From contig JAOWBW010000365.1 in the NCBI GenBank assembly GCA_026119855.1, forward strand, positions 186,001 through 250,000: a stretch of DNA of 64,000 nt. Direction: 5' to 3'. Source of the stretch: Campanula takesimana (taxonomy: Eukaryota; Streptophyta; Magnoliopsida; Asterales; Campanulaceae). A program made the position numbers and the translations under genes. The notes below the pieces were generated by a model. That model worked only from the letters and a program-made list of their open reading frames with translations, ran no database searches and was not told where the DNA came from. Shown here in pieces: positions 25,300-36,918 of the stretch; within the stretch, counting starts at the first letter, position 1; each line of letters starts with the position of its first letter.

Positions 25300-26195
25300 C
25301 TCTCAAGCAAACGGTCCTCTGGGTCCCGCTTCAGATCCCGCTCCGGCAAACGGATCCTTCATTTATGCAAACGGACCTCTGGGTCCCGCATTCAGGCAAA
25401 CGGTCCTCTGGGTCCCGCCTTCAAGCAAACGGTCCTCTGGGTCCCGCTTCAGATCCCGCTCCGGCACACGGATCCCTCATTCAGGCAAACGGTCCTCTGG
25501 GTCCCGCCTTCAAGCAAACGGTCCTCTGGGTCCCGCTTACAACCAAATGGTCCTCTGGGACCCTCATTTAAGCAAACGGTCCTCTAGGTCCCGCCTTCAA
25601 GCAAACGGTCCTCTGGGTCCCGCTTCAAATCCCGCTCCGGCACACGGATCCCTCATTCAGGCAAACGGTCCTCTGGGTCCCGCCTTCAAGCAAACGGTCC
25701 TCTGGGTCCCGCTTCAGATCCCACTTCGGCAAACGGATCCCTCATTCATGAAAACGGTCCTCTGGGTCCCGCATTCAAGCAAACGGTTCTCTGGGTCCCG
25801 CTTCAGATCCCGCTTCGGCAAACGGATCCCTCATTCAGGCAAACGGTCCTTTGGGTCCCGCCTTCAAGCAAACGGTCCTCTGGGTCCCGCTTCAGATCCC
25901 GCTCCGGCACACGGATCCCTCATTCATGCAAACAGTCCTCTAGGCCCTGCATTCAGGCAAACGGTCCTCTGGGTCCCGCCTTCAAGCAAACGGTCCTCTA
26001 GGTCCCGCATTCAGGCAAACGGTCCTCTGGGTCCCGCCTTCAAGTAAACGGTCATCTGAGTCCCGCTTACAACCAAATGGTCCTCTGGGACCCTCATTCA
26101 AGCAAACGGTCCTCCGGGTCCTGCTCTCCAGCAAACGGTCCTCTGGGTCCCGCACTTCAGCAAACGGATCCCGCTCTAACAAACGGATCCTGCTA
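25300..26195. repeat. Tandem array 2, 29-bp unit
   Basis: Units of about 29 bp contain CAAACGGTCCTCTGGGTCCC followed by GC(C/A)TTCA(A/G)G. Longer variants insert AGATCCCGCTCCGGCA(C/A)ACGG. It is in the same position as arrays 1 and 3, just before the 3' LTR, and shares only the AAACGG core with them. Confidence 0.9.
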
Positions 26196-26366
26196 TATCC
26201 TTTCTATATCAATAAATCCGCTCACACAGGGAGCGCACCTCTATCCTTTGCAAATTTCAAATTCATGTTTTATCGAGTCTTTGTTTTCTTTTGTCGATGT
26301 CCTCGGCGGATGTTTTGTTCTTTCGTCGACGCGTCTTGCTTTGCAATCCACGTCGCCGAGGGGCTC
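26196..26366 (+). other. 3' internal end and polypurine tract of element III
   Basis: This segment is shared with elements A and I (ctcacacaggga, gtcgacgcg). It ends GCCGAGGGGCTC directly before the 3' LTR, a likely polypurine tract. Confidence 0.65.
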
Positions 26367-27680
26367 TGTAGACACCCCGCCTTGGACCCCTCACCTCGAT
26401 TGCATACATTGTATTTTTATTTATCTTGTTTTCGTTAATTTCCGTTACTTCGGTTAAATTTCTAACTGATTCCGTTAGTTTTGGACCAAACTGGATAACA
26501 GAGTTAACTTTAGGGTCATTTCTGTCATTCTGTCATATTTAGACTCACGCGCCTCCGGCACTGTCAGTGGGCCGCGCGCGCCTCTCGCCCCAAAATCCGG
26601 AAGCGCGCGCCTCCCATTTTGGCAGTAACGGATTGCACCTTATTTCACTCTCTTTTCTTATTTACAAATATCTTCTTTGATCACAAATAACCTCCTTTTC
26701 TCATCCACATTCATCCCCCTTTTCTCATTAACTACCAAATCCTTTATTCTAGCCTTTTCTTAAAAACAAAATATTTATTTTTATTATTATTTGATTTGAT
26801 TTGATTTTCTTTTATTTATTTTATTTATTATTTTATTTATCTTAATTTATATTGGTCAATTCCATCTCACATGGATTGACCATTTTCCCTCCAAACTTTC
26901 CCTCTCTTTTCTGCCTATAAAAACCCCCTTCTTCTACCTTAGGAAGGGACCTCTTTTTTTTTGGACTTCTTCTTAGACTTTTGGGACCAACTTCATCTTC
27001 CCTACAAGAACTCTACACAAATTCTCTCAATACATTTTCTCTACAAACAACACTACACAAAGTGTTGCAATGGCAATTTCTCTTCACAAACTCTTTCCAA
27101 GTCAAGTTTGAAGTTCTTCCTTTCTAAAGGTATCTTCTTTCATTTTATTTGTCTTAGTCAATGTATGCAACCCCCATTAATGGGACATGACCTAAAAAGC
27201 ACTTTATTCTATTAAAGTTGGTTAAAGGTTATCTCCCTACATTTTAATCTTAACTTTAATTCACCATGTTAATTTCTCTTCATCTCTTAATGTAATTCTT
27301 TAACATTATTTGTTACATGTAATCTTTATCATTAAGTAAATAAAGCAATTCTATTTTATTTCCCCTTTATTTCCCCTTTTCTTCTCATTACAATTGTTAG
27401 CACATTTCTATTTAATTAATTGAAGGACATGCAAATATTAGAACACCAAAAGTAGCAAGACCGGCTTAAGCCGGGCGGAGTGGGTGTTTAATTACTTCCC
27501 ACTCCGTCACCTAACCCCCGAACCCTTCTCTCCCGAATCTTTGTTTTCACATACAAATTAGGCTATCTTTAGGTTTTTCTTATGTTCCTCAAAACATAGG
27601 TGGCGACTCTAAAATCAAGTAGACATCCTAGGTTAATTCACGCGCTCTAGCCAAGCTGTGGTTCCCCCGGGGTATCTACA
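26367..27680 (+). repeat. 3' LTR of element III
   Basis: 1314 bp, ending GGGGTATCTACA, followed by the duplication GAGGG. The TATA box TATAAAA is at 26916-26922 and the GC words are at about 26543-26613. Confidence 0.9.
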
Positions 27681-27890
27681 GAGGGCAACCACAAGGGCAA
27701 CCGATTGTCAGAAATCAAGGTAATATCTCTGGGAATCAGAGCAAGAGGGTATGTAATTATTGTCAGAGGGAAGGACATAGTGAAGAGAGGTGTTGGAAGA
27801 AGCAAGGGAAGTGTTTAAACTATGGACAACTTGGCCATTTCCAAAGAGATTGCCCTAGATCGAGAAGTCAACCATCGGGGGGGGGGTAGT
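27681..27890 (+). pseudogene. gag zinc-knuckle region of element II after element III
   Basis: The gag reading continues from GAGGGCAACC. The first knuckle CNYCQREGHSEERC is intact. The second, CLNYGQLGHFQRDC, has Tyr for its second Cys, compared with CLNCGQLGHFQRNC in element 0. A run of ten G at 27877-27886 then shifts the frame relative to the protease, whereas element 0 has a short G run and stays in frame. Confidence 0.85.
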
Positions 27891-30800
27891 GTTGGATCGT
27901 CTCAGGGTCAGAAAAGAGATGCCTCAGGAAAACCCAAAGTTCAGGGTCGTATTTTTGCTATTACGCAGCAACAAGCTTCGGATGCTTCCACAGTGATAGG
28001 AGGTATAATTTCTATGTCAAGTTTGAGAGCACGTGCACTTATAGAGCCCGGATCATCGCATTCATATGTTTCTGTGCATTTTGCATCTCGATTGCATTCT
28101 TCTTCTGAGTCTTTGCCTTATGTGCTAGAAGTGTCGACTCCTATGGGAGATTGTTTGATAGCTGATAAGGTGTTACGTGATTGTGATGTGCATATTAGTG
28201 AGCATGTTTTACTCGCTGATTTAGTCATATTGCCATTGCAAGATTTTGATGTTATTCTGGGTATGGATTGGTTAAGTAAATATCATGCCTCTGTTGATTG
28301 TTTTAAGAAAGTGGTTACGTTTTCTATCCCTAGTGTGCCTGTGTTTACTTTTGAGGCTGCTTCTTTGGGTAAGGGAATTCGTATTATTTCTTATGTGAAA
28401 GCTAGGAAGTTATTGCACAGTGGTTACGTGGGGTACTTGGCCAGTGTTCTGGATACTACTAAAAAGTTTCCCAAAATAGAGGATGTGAATGTAGTTAAAG
28501 AGTTTCCTGATGTGTTTTCTTCTGAATATTCTATGCCGTCCGATAGAGAGATCGAGTTTGGTATTGAATTACTTCTAGGTACCACCCCTATATCAGAAGC
28601 ACCTTATAGAATGGCTCCAGCTAAACTGAAAGAATTGAAGGTTCAATTACAAGAGTTGCTTGATCGGGGATTCATCCGTCTTAGTGTATCACCGTGGGGA
28701 GCTCCTGTGTTGTTTGTCAGGAAGAAGGATGGGTCTTTGAGACTATGCATCAACTACAGGAAGCTGAATCAGGTAACTGTAAAGAATAAATATCCTCTAC
28801 CTCACATTGATGACTTATTTGATCAACTTCAAGGGTCAGTCGTCTTTTCAAAGCTTGACTTGAGGAGTGGGTACCATCAGTTAAAGATCCATTCTGAAGA
28901 CATTTCTAAGACTGCCTTCCGTAGTAGGTATGGTCATTATGAATTTCTGGTTATGCCTTTCGGGTTGACTAATGCTCCGGCTGTTTTCATGGATATGATG
29001 AATCGGGTCTTCAAACCTTATCTTGATACCTTCGTGGTTGTATTCATTGATGATATTCTTGTTTATTCTAATTCCAGAGAGGAGCATGAACAACACTTGC
29101 GAATGGTTTTATCTGTTCTTCGTGAGAAGCAATTGTTTGCGAAATTCAGTAAGTGTGCTTTTTGGCTAGATGAAGTCTCTTTTCTAGGGCATGTGGTTTC
29201 TAATAGAGGAATATCCGTAGATCCCTCCAAAATTGAAGCTATTGTGAATTGGAAGAGGCCTGAATCAGTTACAGAAATTCGAAGTTTCTTGGGTCTAGCC
29301 GGGTATTATAGAATATTTATTGAGGGATTTTCCAAAATTGTTACTCCGTTGACTCAGTTGACCCGAAAGAATGTACCTTATGTGTGGGACGACAAGTGTC
29401 AAGTTAGTTTTGAAGAGTTGAAGAAGAGGTTGACTACAGCTCCTATTCTTACACTACCTAATGGAAATGACGATTTGGTGATTTATAGTGATGCTTCTAA
29501 AGAAGGCCTCGGGTGTGTGTTAATGCAAAATGGAAGGGTGATTGTGTATGCCTCAAGGAAGTTGACTCCGAGTGAGCAAAATTATCCTACCCATGACATG
29601 GAGCTAGCTGTGATTGTCTTTGCGTTGCACAAATGGAAACATTATCTTTACGGAGCAAAATTTGAGATATTTACCGATCATCAAAGTTTGAAGTATCTTT
29701 TCTCACAAAAAGAGTTGAATAATAGGCAAAGAAGATGGATGGAGTTATTGAAGGATTATGATTGCACTATTTCTTATCACCCGGGTAAAGCAAATGTGGT
29801 AGCCGATGCCATTAGCCGGAAATATTTTATGACTTCATTGATGGTGCGTGAATGGAAGATGTTGGAGGATGCTCGAGATTGGAGTCCTTATGAATCAAAG
29901 CATGGAGCTATTTTTGCGAATATTCGAGTATTACCAGTTTTGATTCAACAAATAAAAGAAGCTCAGAAGGATGATCCGGGGTTAGTAAAAATAATGGATA
30001 AAATCAAAGATGGCAAATTTGAGGATTTTTCTCTCAATTCTGAAGGAGTGTTAACTTTTAGAGGCCGGTTATGTGTACCTTGCCTTGATGGGATTAAATG
30101 CCAAGTTCTTGATGAAGGCCAAAAATGTATCAGAATTTGAAGCAACACTTTTGGTGGAATAATATGAAGAGAGAAATAGCGGATTATGTATCCAAGTGTT
30201 TGACATGTCAACAAGTTAAAGCTGAGCATCAAAGACCTGCGGGGTTACTTCAACCATTAGAGATTCCGGAATGGAAGTGGGAACATGTTACTATGGATTT
30301 TGTGACGGGATTACCTCGCACTCGAAGAAGGCATGACACAGTTTGGGTGGTCGTGGATAGATTGACAAAGTCTTCTCATTTTCTACCTATTGAGATTAGC
30401 TACTCGATGGCAAGACTTGCGAATTTGTATATTAATGAGATTGTGAGGTTGCATGGAGTTCCTGTGAGTATTGTATCTGATCGTGATCCTAGATTCACAT
30501 CTCGGTTTTGGCAAGCATTTCAGAAGGCTTTGGGTTCCGAATTAAAGTTCAGTACAACTTTTCATCCTCAGACAGATGGTCAGTCAGAAAGAACTATTCA
30601 GATTCTCGAGGATATGTTACGAGCTTGTTCAGTTGATTTTTCAGATTCTTGGGATACTCATTTACCTCTCGTGGAATTTGCTTATAACAACAGTTTTCAG
30701 TCGAGTATTGGGATGGCTCCGTATGAAGCCTTGTATGGGAGGAAATGTCGGTCTCCGATTTGTTGGGATGAAGTGGGAGAAGCAAAAATTTGGGGTATTG

Positions 30801-31348
30801 ATATGGTGAATAAATCACTTGAGGAAGTTAAACTTATTCGGGATCGCTTGAGTACCGCTCAGAGTAGACAGAAAAGCTATGCTGATCACCGGAGGTGAGA
30901 TCTTGAGTTTCAATCAGGTGACTTCGTGTTTCTAAAGGTTTCACCTAAAGTGGGGATTCGAAGGTATGGGAAGAAAGGCAAGCTAGCACCGCGGTATATT
31001 GGTCCATTTGAGATTCTAGGAAGAGTTGGAGATCGTGCCTATCGTCTTGCGTTACCTCCTTCTCTTGATAAGATTCATAATGTTTTTCATGTCTCGATGC
31101 TTCGAAAGTATGTGTATGATCCTTCTCATGTCTTGTCCGAGGTTCCCGAGGATATTGAACCGAGTATGTCTTACGAGGAGCATCCAGTTCAAGTTATTGA
31201 TTCGAAGGTTCAAGAATTACGAACTAAGAGTATTCCTCTTGTTAGAGTTGTGTGGAGGAACCATGATGTGGAAGAGTCGACTTGGGAGCTTCGGGAGGAG
31301 ATCGAGAGAAAGTATCCGTGGTTGTTTGATAATCTTGGTAAGTAATCC
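27891..31348 (+). pseudogene. pol of element II: protease, RT, RNase H, integrase, chromodomain
   Basis: The protease segment ALIEPGSSHSYVS has Glu where element 0 has the catalytic Asp (LIDPGS). RT is complete by eye (YPLPHIDDLFDQLQGSV, FIDDILVY near 29046). RNase H starts LVIYSDASKEGLG. A deletion at about 30117 removes the first part of the integrase zinc finger and shifts frame, ending that ORF at 30140. Integrase continues from 30125 with CLTCQQVKAEH, TMDFVTGLPRT, SDRDPRFTS and HPQTDGQSERT, so the D,D,E residues remain. A TGA at 30896-30898 (CGA in element 0) stops it. The last ORF reaches 31345 with VRVVWRNHDVEESTWELREE, a chromodomain-like end. Confidence 0.9.
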
Positions 31349-31370
31349 TAAAAATTCGGGTCGAATTTTC

Positions 31371-31386
31371 TTTAAGGGGGAGTGAG
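31371..31386 (+). other. Polypurine tract of element II
   Basis: AAGGGGGAGTGAG immediately precedes the 3' LTR and matches the tract of the second Tekay copy at 11196-11211. It is the likely plus-strand primer. Confidence 0.8.
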
Positions 31387-33333
31387 TGTAACGACCCCAA
31401 AACCCGTCCCTATTTATTTTATATTTTGGGAATTTTTAATTTGAACTTATATGTGCATTTTATGTGTTGCATCATATTTTATGAGTTGCATATCTTATTT
31501 GATTAATTGTGTTAGTTAAAGTGTTAGTAGTAACATTTGTTTTGGAAGTTAAGTTGTGTTAGTGGAATTTTATGGGCCAAAGTATATAAATAAGGTCCAA
31601 GGGTCTAATTGTTCAACTTGGAAGTAGAAGGGCTTTAGTAAATGAGTATAAATACAAACTTTCATCCTTATCCCTCCCATCTCTCTCTGTCGACACACAC
31701 ATTTCACTTTCCAAAAATTTCTATCTCCATTGTTGAAGAAGGAAGAAAAGGGTAAGAGTTTTCTAATTTATTTTTCTTCTTTTAATTTACTACTCCACTT
31801 TAAAATCTAACTATATATAAATGATCAGGGCGTTGAATAGATCATTTCTATCCGAACAAATATTATTTCTGTGATACTTTTCCGGGAAAAAGGTAAGTTA
31901 CTAATCCCCTTTTAAATATTAAAATGGTCATAAGTATGTTATATATGCTATATATGTTGTAAAAGTATGTTTTGAATGGTTTAGTAATACTTGTAATTTT
32001 GGGACAAAGGGAGTAGTATGTGAATTAAGTCTAGTGTTTGTTTGTGTTGTTTTAAGCTGATTTTGTAGCTCTAGTGAAGTTTGGTGAAGTTACAAATGTG
32101 GTGTAGTATAAGTGTTATACTCTTGGGACGGTGGAACGAAGGGAGTAAAAGAAACAAGTCCAGTTATGCCTGTCGGGCATAGTGGGCGGCCGCCCAAAAA
32201 GGGGTGTGTGGTGGCCCAAGCTATCTGAAGGTTTTTGTCTTGGAACAGAGTACTTTGGGCGGCCGCACATGCTGGTGTGGGCGACCGCCCAGGGTGGCTG
32301 GAAAAGTTAAGTTGCTTCATTCTAAGAGCTTTAAAATTCAATTGTGGTTTAGGTTTTAGGCGATTTCCTAGAGTACCTAGATGGTTGTTGTGAAGCGTCA
32401 AAGTTTTAGAGTTGGTCCTTTGTGATCGAGTTTGAATTGATGTGATCATTTGAATTGATTGTGTGGTGACTTAATGTCAATGTTGTGAACTCTATTATGA
32501 AAACGTGTTTGCCTCTTTATGATGAGCTTGTGTGGTTCCCTACTTTGGAATCATACCCCGGTTGTTGTTTAAGCAAGTATTCTTTGCTACGTTTGTGTCT
32601 AAAGTCCAGCTGGTACTTGTTGTGAATCGGGCAGTGGTAGGGATTATAATGGCACACGAGCCAAGTTCATTATAAGGCTTCTACCATTGGTTTCCCATTT
32701 TTAAACCCCTTCCTTAGGCCAAAGGTTGGGCACTTTGGGTTATGACTCTGTGTCATTTTCCCCGTTATTTCCAACCGGTATGGGACGGTTGGCGATAGGG
32801 AGCCTCTCATATTATGTGCTATATGCTATATGATTATTTGTTGACATTGTTTCTTTATGATTATCATATTAGCATGTAATGTAGTTGCATTTTAGTAACT
32901 TACTGAGATTTATTCTCACCCCTTATTTGTTTACCGTTTTAGATAAGAAGGAGCCCAGGGGATAGGTCACATAACAGGGAGGACGTCGAGGAGGAGATTT
33001 TGGGTAAGACAGTTTGGGATGTGTTATGTAAAGGATACATTAAGTAAATGTACAACCTTTTGGGTAGTGTACCCATGACTTAGTCTTGTATCATCTCTTT
33101 TGGTTGATGTTGGTGATTGTAAAGTTTGTAAGTAGTGTGTATAGCCTTGTGGCTAAGTTCTTTGGTTGTGAATGTTGATGTGTAGATGGAACTCAAGTTT
33201 TCAAGTAGATGTGTTGGTTGTATGAAACTTTTATGAAAGTATATTTCAAAAAAATTTCCTAAAATGTTTTATGATGTCTTCTGTGCGTGTCCCGGACGTG
33301 GGGCCGAGTAGGACCACGGGCCGGGGCGCGACA
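31387..33333 (+). repeat. 3' LTR of element II
   Basis: 1947 bp. It lacks about 170 bp found at 16822-16990 of the 5' LTR (junction near 32762) and has a short deletion in the leading AT-rich part. Otherwise it is nearly identical. GC words are at 32186-32292. Confidence 0.9.
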
Positions 33334-33334
33334 G

Positions 33335-34212
33335 AACAGTGCACAAAATCAGTGAACAGAATGGACATTTTTGACAGTATGTGGGCACCGGGCCTGCACA
33401 CAATTGCTTCTTATTTTCTGTTTCATTTTTATCGGTCACACGGGTGATTCGAAAGTTGTAAATATGTGCTTATTTGTTTTTTTTCCTTCTTTGAAAAAAA
33501 AATATATATTTTGTCACTTGTTAGAACTCACACTACATGCACTAATTCTTATCAACTGCTCACAATCGAGTCGCACAAGTCCAAGCCCAAACCCGTCGAG
33601 GCCCGTCCTAGAAAGTTTCAAGCTCCACCCGACCTTGACTCTTTGGAAGCGGTCAACCTCAGCCCGTGGCGTAGTTCAAGACTACATGCCGGGGGTGACC
33701 TTTAAGCCTCTCATTTAGCCGAGCACAAGCTACACAATTCTAGTCTAGGGTCTAACACTCCGTGACCAAGTCGGTTTTCGTGTGTCGAGATTTCCCTAAA
33801 CTAATGTCATCAAATTATACATGCCGTTTCCAAGAGAAACAAGTGGTTATCATGGACGAAATAAAACTCCGTCCCCAAGTGGTTATTATGGACGAAAATA
33901 AAAAATCCGTCCCCGCATGTATGCTTTATGACATTAATTTAGTTTAATCCCGACACATGTAGGATTCACAAGCATGGTGGAATCCGATGAGTATATGGGA
34001 CCGCGAAAAGGTCTATATACTAGTGTGACGATTCCACTACTTTTCTAGAAACCCCAAAAAGGACTCCGTCCTTCCGACTTTTGTAAATAAAAAAAAATAA
34101 AGTCATTTTCCTTATGTGGTTGAGTCTTTTCTTGTTTGTGGGTGAAATAATTTTATCCAAAATGTGTTTGTGGGGCCATCCTAAGATCAACCGTGTTCTC
34201 TCCATAGGTCCA
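33335..34212 (+). other. Leader of element I, right part
   Basis: This is the continuation of 15427 after element II, homologous to 20130-21001 of element III. Only short ORFs occur. A conserved block with 'cacgggtgattcgaaag' is near 33437. It leads directly to the gag ATG. Confidence 0.6.
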
Positions 34213-35061
34213 ATGGCTTCAAACGGCAACGACAACGGCATTCCCGTGTCCAACGAAGGGTTATTCCTCATGGTGGAAGCATTGAAAGGGCAAATTGATA
34301 CACTAGCTGAGAATGTCCGCCGCAAGGATGATTTATGGCGAGCCCGTTACAAGCACGTGAAAACGGCCCACGAAAAAGAAGTTGCTCAACTCGAGAACCA
34401 ATTGAAGGGGCTCGCAAATGAAAGAAAGAAGGTCATAAGCATCGATACCGGTTTGGTCAACACTCTCATGTCCTACATTGACCAAAAGCTTAGTAGGCTA
34501 AATTTGAACAAAGGTCCAAGCTTCGATCTCCATCATGCTTCTCTTCTTATGAACACTATGGTGGCTCTTCCCGGGAAATTAAAGATGCCCGATATTGGTA
34601 AGTTCAAAGGCACCTCTTGTCCCAATGCTCACATCGACTCCTACATTTGGGCCATGCTACCGAAGAAAGTGTCTCGTCAAATAATGGCACAATGCTTCCC
34701 ACTTACTATTGATGGGGTCGCAAAAGATTGGTATATGGGTCTCCCGGTTTCCACCCGCCTCAATTGGAATTCCGCTATGCTCGCCTTTAAGTCACAATAT
34801 GAAGGCAATTACATGTACCGTCCCACGAAGAAAGAATTGGCGAACACCATGCAAGAGGTCAATGAATCATTTGGGGACTTTTCTCACCGTTGGAATGACA
34901 AGTTAGCCGAGATTGTGGATATGCCCTCAATGAAGGAACAAATGGACATCTTCTTGAAATGTTTGACTTTGGACCACCGGACTCATCTTAGTGGGGCCTT
35001 TTATCCGGATTTTGCAAGCATGTATGATGCGGGAATTAGAGTTGACAATTTGCTCCAATAA
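34213..35061 (+). CDS. gag protein of element I (C-terminal zinc finger lost)
   Basis: The ATG at 34213 (MASNGNDNG) gives 282 residues. The first ~110 residues are charged and coiled-coil-like (HEKEVAQLENQLKGLANERKK). The rest is a Ty3-type gag core: LKMPDIGKFKGTSCPNAHID, LTIDGVAKDWYMGLP, FGDFSHRWNDKLAEI. The ORF stops at 35061, shortly before where a zinc finger would be expected. The corresponding CDYHQCSGHATEEC segment survives in element III instead. It presumably forms particles with proteins supplied by an autonomous relative; that is inference. Confidence 0.75.
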   Translation: MASNGNDNGIPVSNEGLFLMVEALKGQIDTLAENVRRKDDLWRARYKHVKTAHEKEVAQLENQLKGLANERKKVISIDTGLVNTLMSYIDQKLSRLNLNKGPSFDLHHASLLMNTMVALPGKLKMPDIGKFKGTSCPNAHIDSYIWAMLPKKVSRQIMAQCFPLTIDGVAKDWYMGLPVSTRLNWNSAMLAFKSQYEGNYMYRPTKKELANTMQEVNESFGDFSHRWNDKLAEIVDMPSMKEQMDIFLKCLTLDHRTHLSGAFYPDFASMYDAGIRVDNLLQ

Positions 35062-36918
35062 GTGGCCGAGTCCTCCTATGAGACAAGCTTCAATGACGAA
35101 GGGTTCCCGAGCAATCCGAGCAACGACATGGAATAATGTAGTGACATGGAAGACTACACCGACAATGAGGAATACAACGACATGGGGGACGACGACAGCA
35201 ATCTCCGTTTCTCTTTCTCTACCTAGAAATAGGAATAAAAAAAAAAAGAGAGAGTCAAAAGTCCTCTTAAGTGTGCATTAAAGTTTTCTCTCGTCCCATG
35301 TTAAACTTTGAGTCAATTAAGTCATCAAATAAAATTTGTTCTTGTCCTCATACACTCTTCCAAGTTGTTCAATTTAATTCTTGGCAAAATGATGAAAAGA
35401 TGTCTGAACGAGTTCTAGAACGGAGGCTATCACTTGAACGCCTAGGGGCTAAACATCGCAACGAAGGCAACGACATCAACAACAATATCAACGGTGAAGC
35501 CAAGAAGCAAAACAAGGTGGAGCAACATCAAGCAAAGTTTTCAAGGGGGATTAAAAAAAAAAAAAAAAGAGAGCTCGCTAGGTTGAACTTTTCAAATCAA
35601 CCTAGGCAAAAGTTAGAGCAAAAAAAAAAAAAAATCCCCTCAATCAAAGAAGATCAACATCATCATCCACCAAAAGAAGGACAACATCATCGACAACAAT
35701 CACGACGAAGCAAAAATTCCATCACGAAGAATGGAGCATCCACAAGAACTACGGTGACCTGAGCCTCTACACTGGAGGAACGTAGGCAACCTGCGGGTCC
35801 GGTCTCATGCAAGAAAGAAGATATGTTTAGCCCTAGCGCGTTATGGTGATCGACCTTCATCTCAAACTTGTCAAGACATCTTTGTACGATTCATTTGCCA
35901 ATGAATTAATCACCAAAAGATTGAACAACTTTCTTAGATTTGGAATCATTTCGCGTTCCTTGTCGAGTCTAGGGACTTCTATTCTTTCTGCATACTCCCA
36001 ATTTCTTGCAATCAAATTGGGGCTTTCTTTCTCTTCTCTCTTAATGACTTACTTGCCTTCGTGAGTCATTAAAAAAATATACATACATGAAGTCAATACT
36101 AGGGACCACTTCCCTAGCTGAGTCAATGTCACTCACCTTTAGTGACAAGAGGTCTTCACCGCAAAATCACATGTCTCTCATCCTCCGCCAGAGTCAATGC
36201 ACACTTCCTCATTAATCGATTCAAATGAAGACGCAAAAGAGATGCCCGCTAGATTGAAAAACTGAAAGGGCGGTCTAGGCAAAAAACAGGGTGCGTCATA
36301 AAAAAATAATTAGAGAGTGAGAGAGAGAAGGGAAAGAGAAATGGAGATCCTCGGACTCTAAACAAGACAACTGCACAAGTTCTACATTGAATCTCCTCAG
36401 TAAGTCAATTCCCCACCGAGTCAACTTCAGAATTGCAAAAGGCTTCACGAGATATGGCACCATCAAAGGTCATTTTGGTTTATTGAAAGATTGTTCCAGC
36501 GGTGTGCATTTTTTGGTTCATGAAAAGAAGGCCCGTGGTAACCAAGACCCATCCGAGAACGAGCCCATCATAAAAGGGCACGAGGTTGCACAAATAATCC
36601 CTAGCTAGTCAATTGGCTTGGGTAGCAAATAGCAACAACATGTGTCTTAGTTTTCAAAGCTTCTGCAAGTATGTGCTTCTAAAAGTACGCCGGCTCCCGA
36701 GAAATGGAGTAGCTCTTGCCATGTCCTCTCATGTTTGTTCCCTCGCACGAGGATGAGTCACTCTTGCTTTGCTCAATAAATATTGGCGCCCTAGGGGCTA
36801 TGTGACTCAAGAACAAGGGATTCTTTTGCTTCATTTGACAATCAATAAGCCCTTAGGGCTATGCTCGAGAAAGATGTGTGAGACAATCCTCAAAGTCTTT
36901 CAAAAGGGATGTCAAAAA
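35062..36918 (+). other. Non-coding internal region of element I, left part
   Basis: Collinear with 21560-23350 of element III. It has A-tracts (35238-35248, 35560-35575, 35621-35634), a block 'ctggaggaacgtaggcaacc' near 35771, and GGGGCT words near 35447, 36015 and 36790. No pol motif. Confidence 0.6.

Larger units (their letters stand above)
18427..27680 (+). mobile_element. Element III: gag-remnant Tat/Ogre-like LTR element
   Basis: The 9254-bp element lies between GAGGG duplications (18422-18426 and 27681-27685) in the gag of element II, just upstream of the zinc knuckles. LTRs are 18427-19738 and 26367-27680. The internal region is collinear with element I: PBS, GC-word leader, gag remnant, GGGGCT-rich non-coding stretch, tandem array and polypurine tract. 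No pol domains. Its LTRs are nearly identical, so it is the youngest full element in this nest. Confidence 0.9.
15428..33333 (+). mobile_element. Element II: Tekay-like Ty3/gypsy, interrupted by element III
   Basis: Boundaries are TGTAACGACCCC at 15428 and GCGACA at 33333. The flanking AACAG duplication lies at 15423-15427 and 33335-33339, with one extra G at 33334. It has both LTRs, an initiator-Met PBS, gag, protease, RT, RNase H, integrase and a chromodomain-like end. Its own length without element III is about 8.7 kb. The coding region has several independent lesions, so it is not autonomous now. Confidence 0.9.

Noticed and set aside
25256..26047. 263-residue ORF with repeated GPLGPA/VLWVP motifs
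   Set aside because: It is the translation of the 29-bp tandem array, open in several frames because of the repeat; no start context or homologue.
27877..27886. Programmed frameshift at the G run between gag and pol
   Set aside because: Element 0 has no such run and reads through in one frame; element II also has other lesions nearby.
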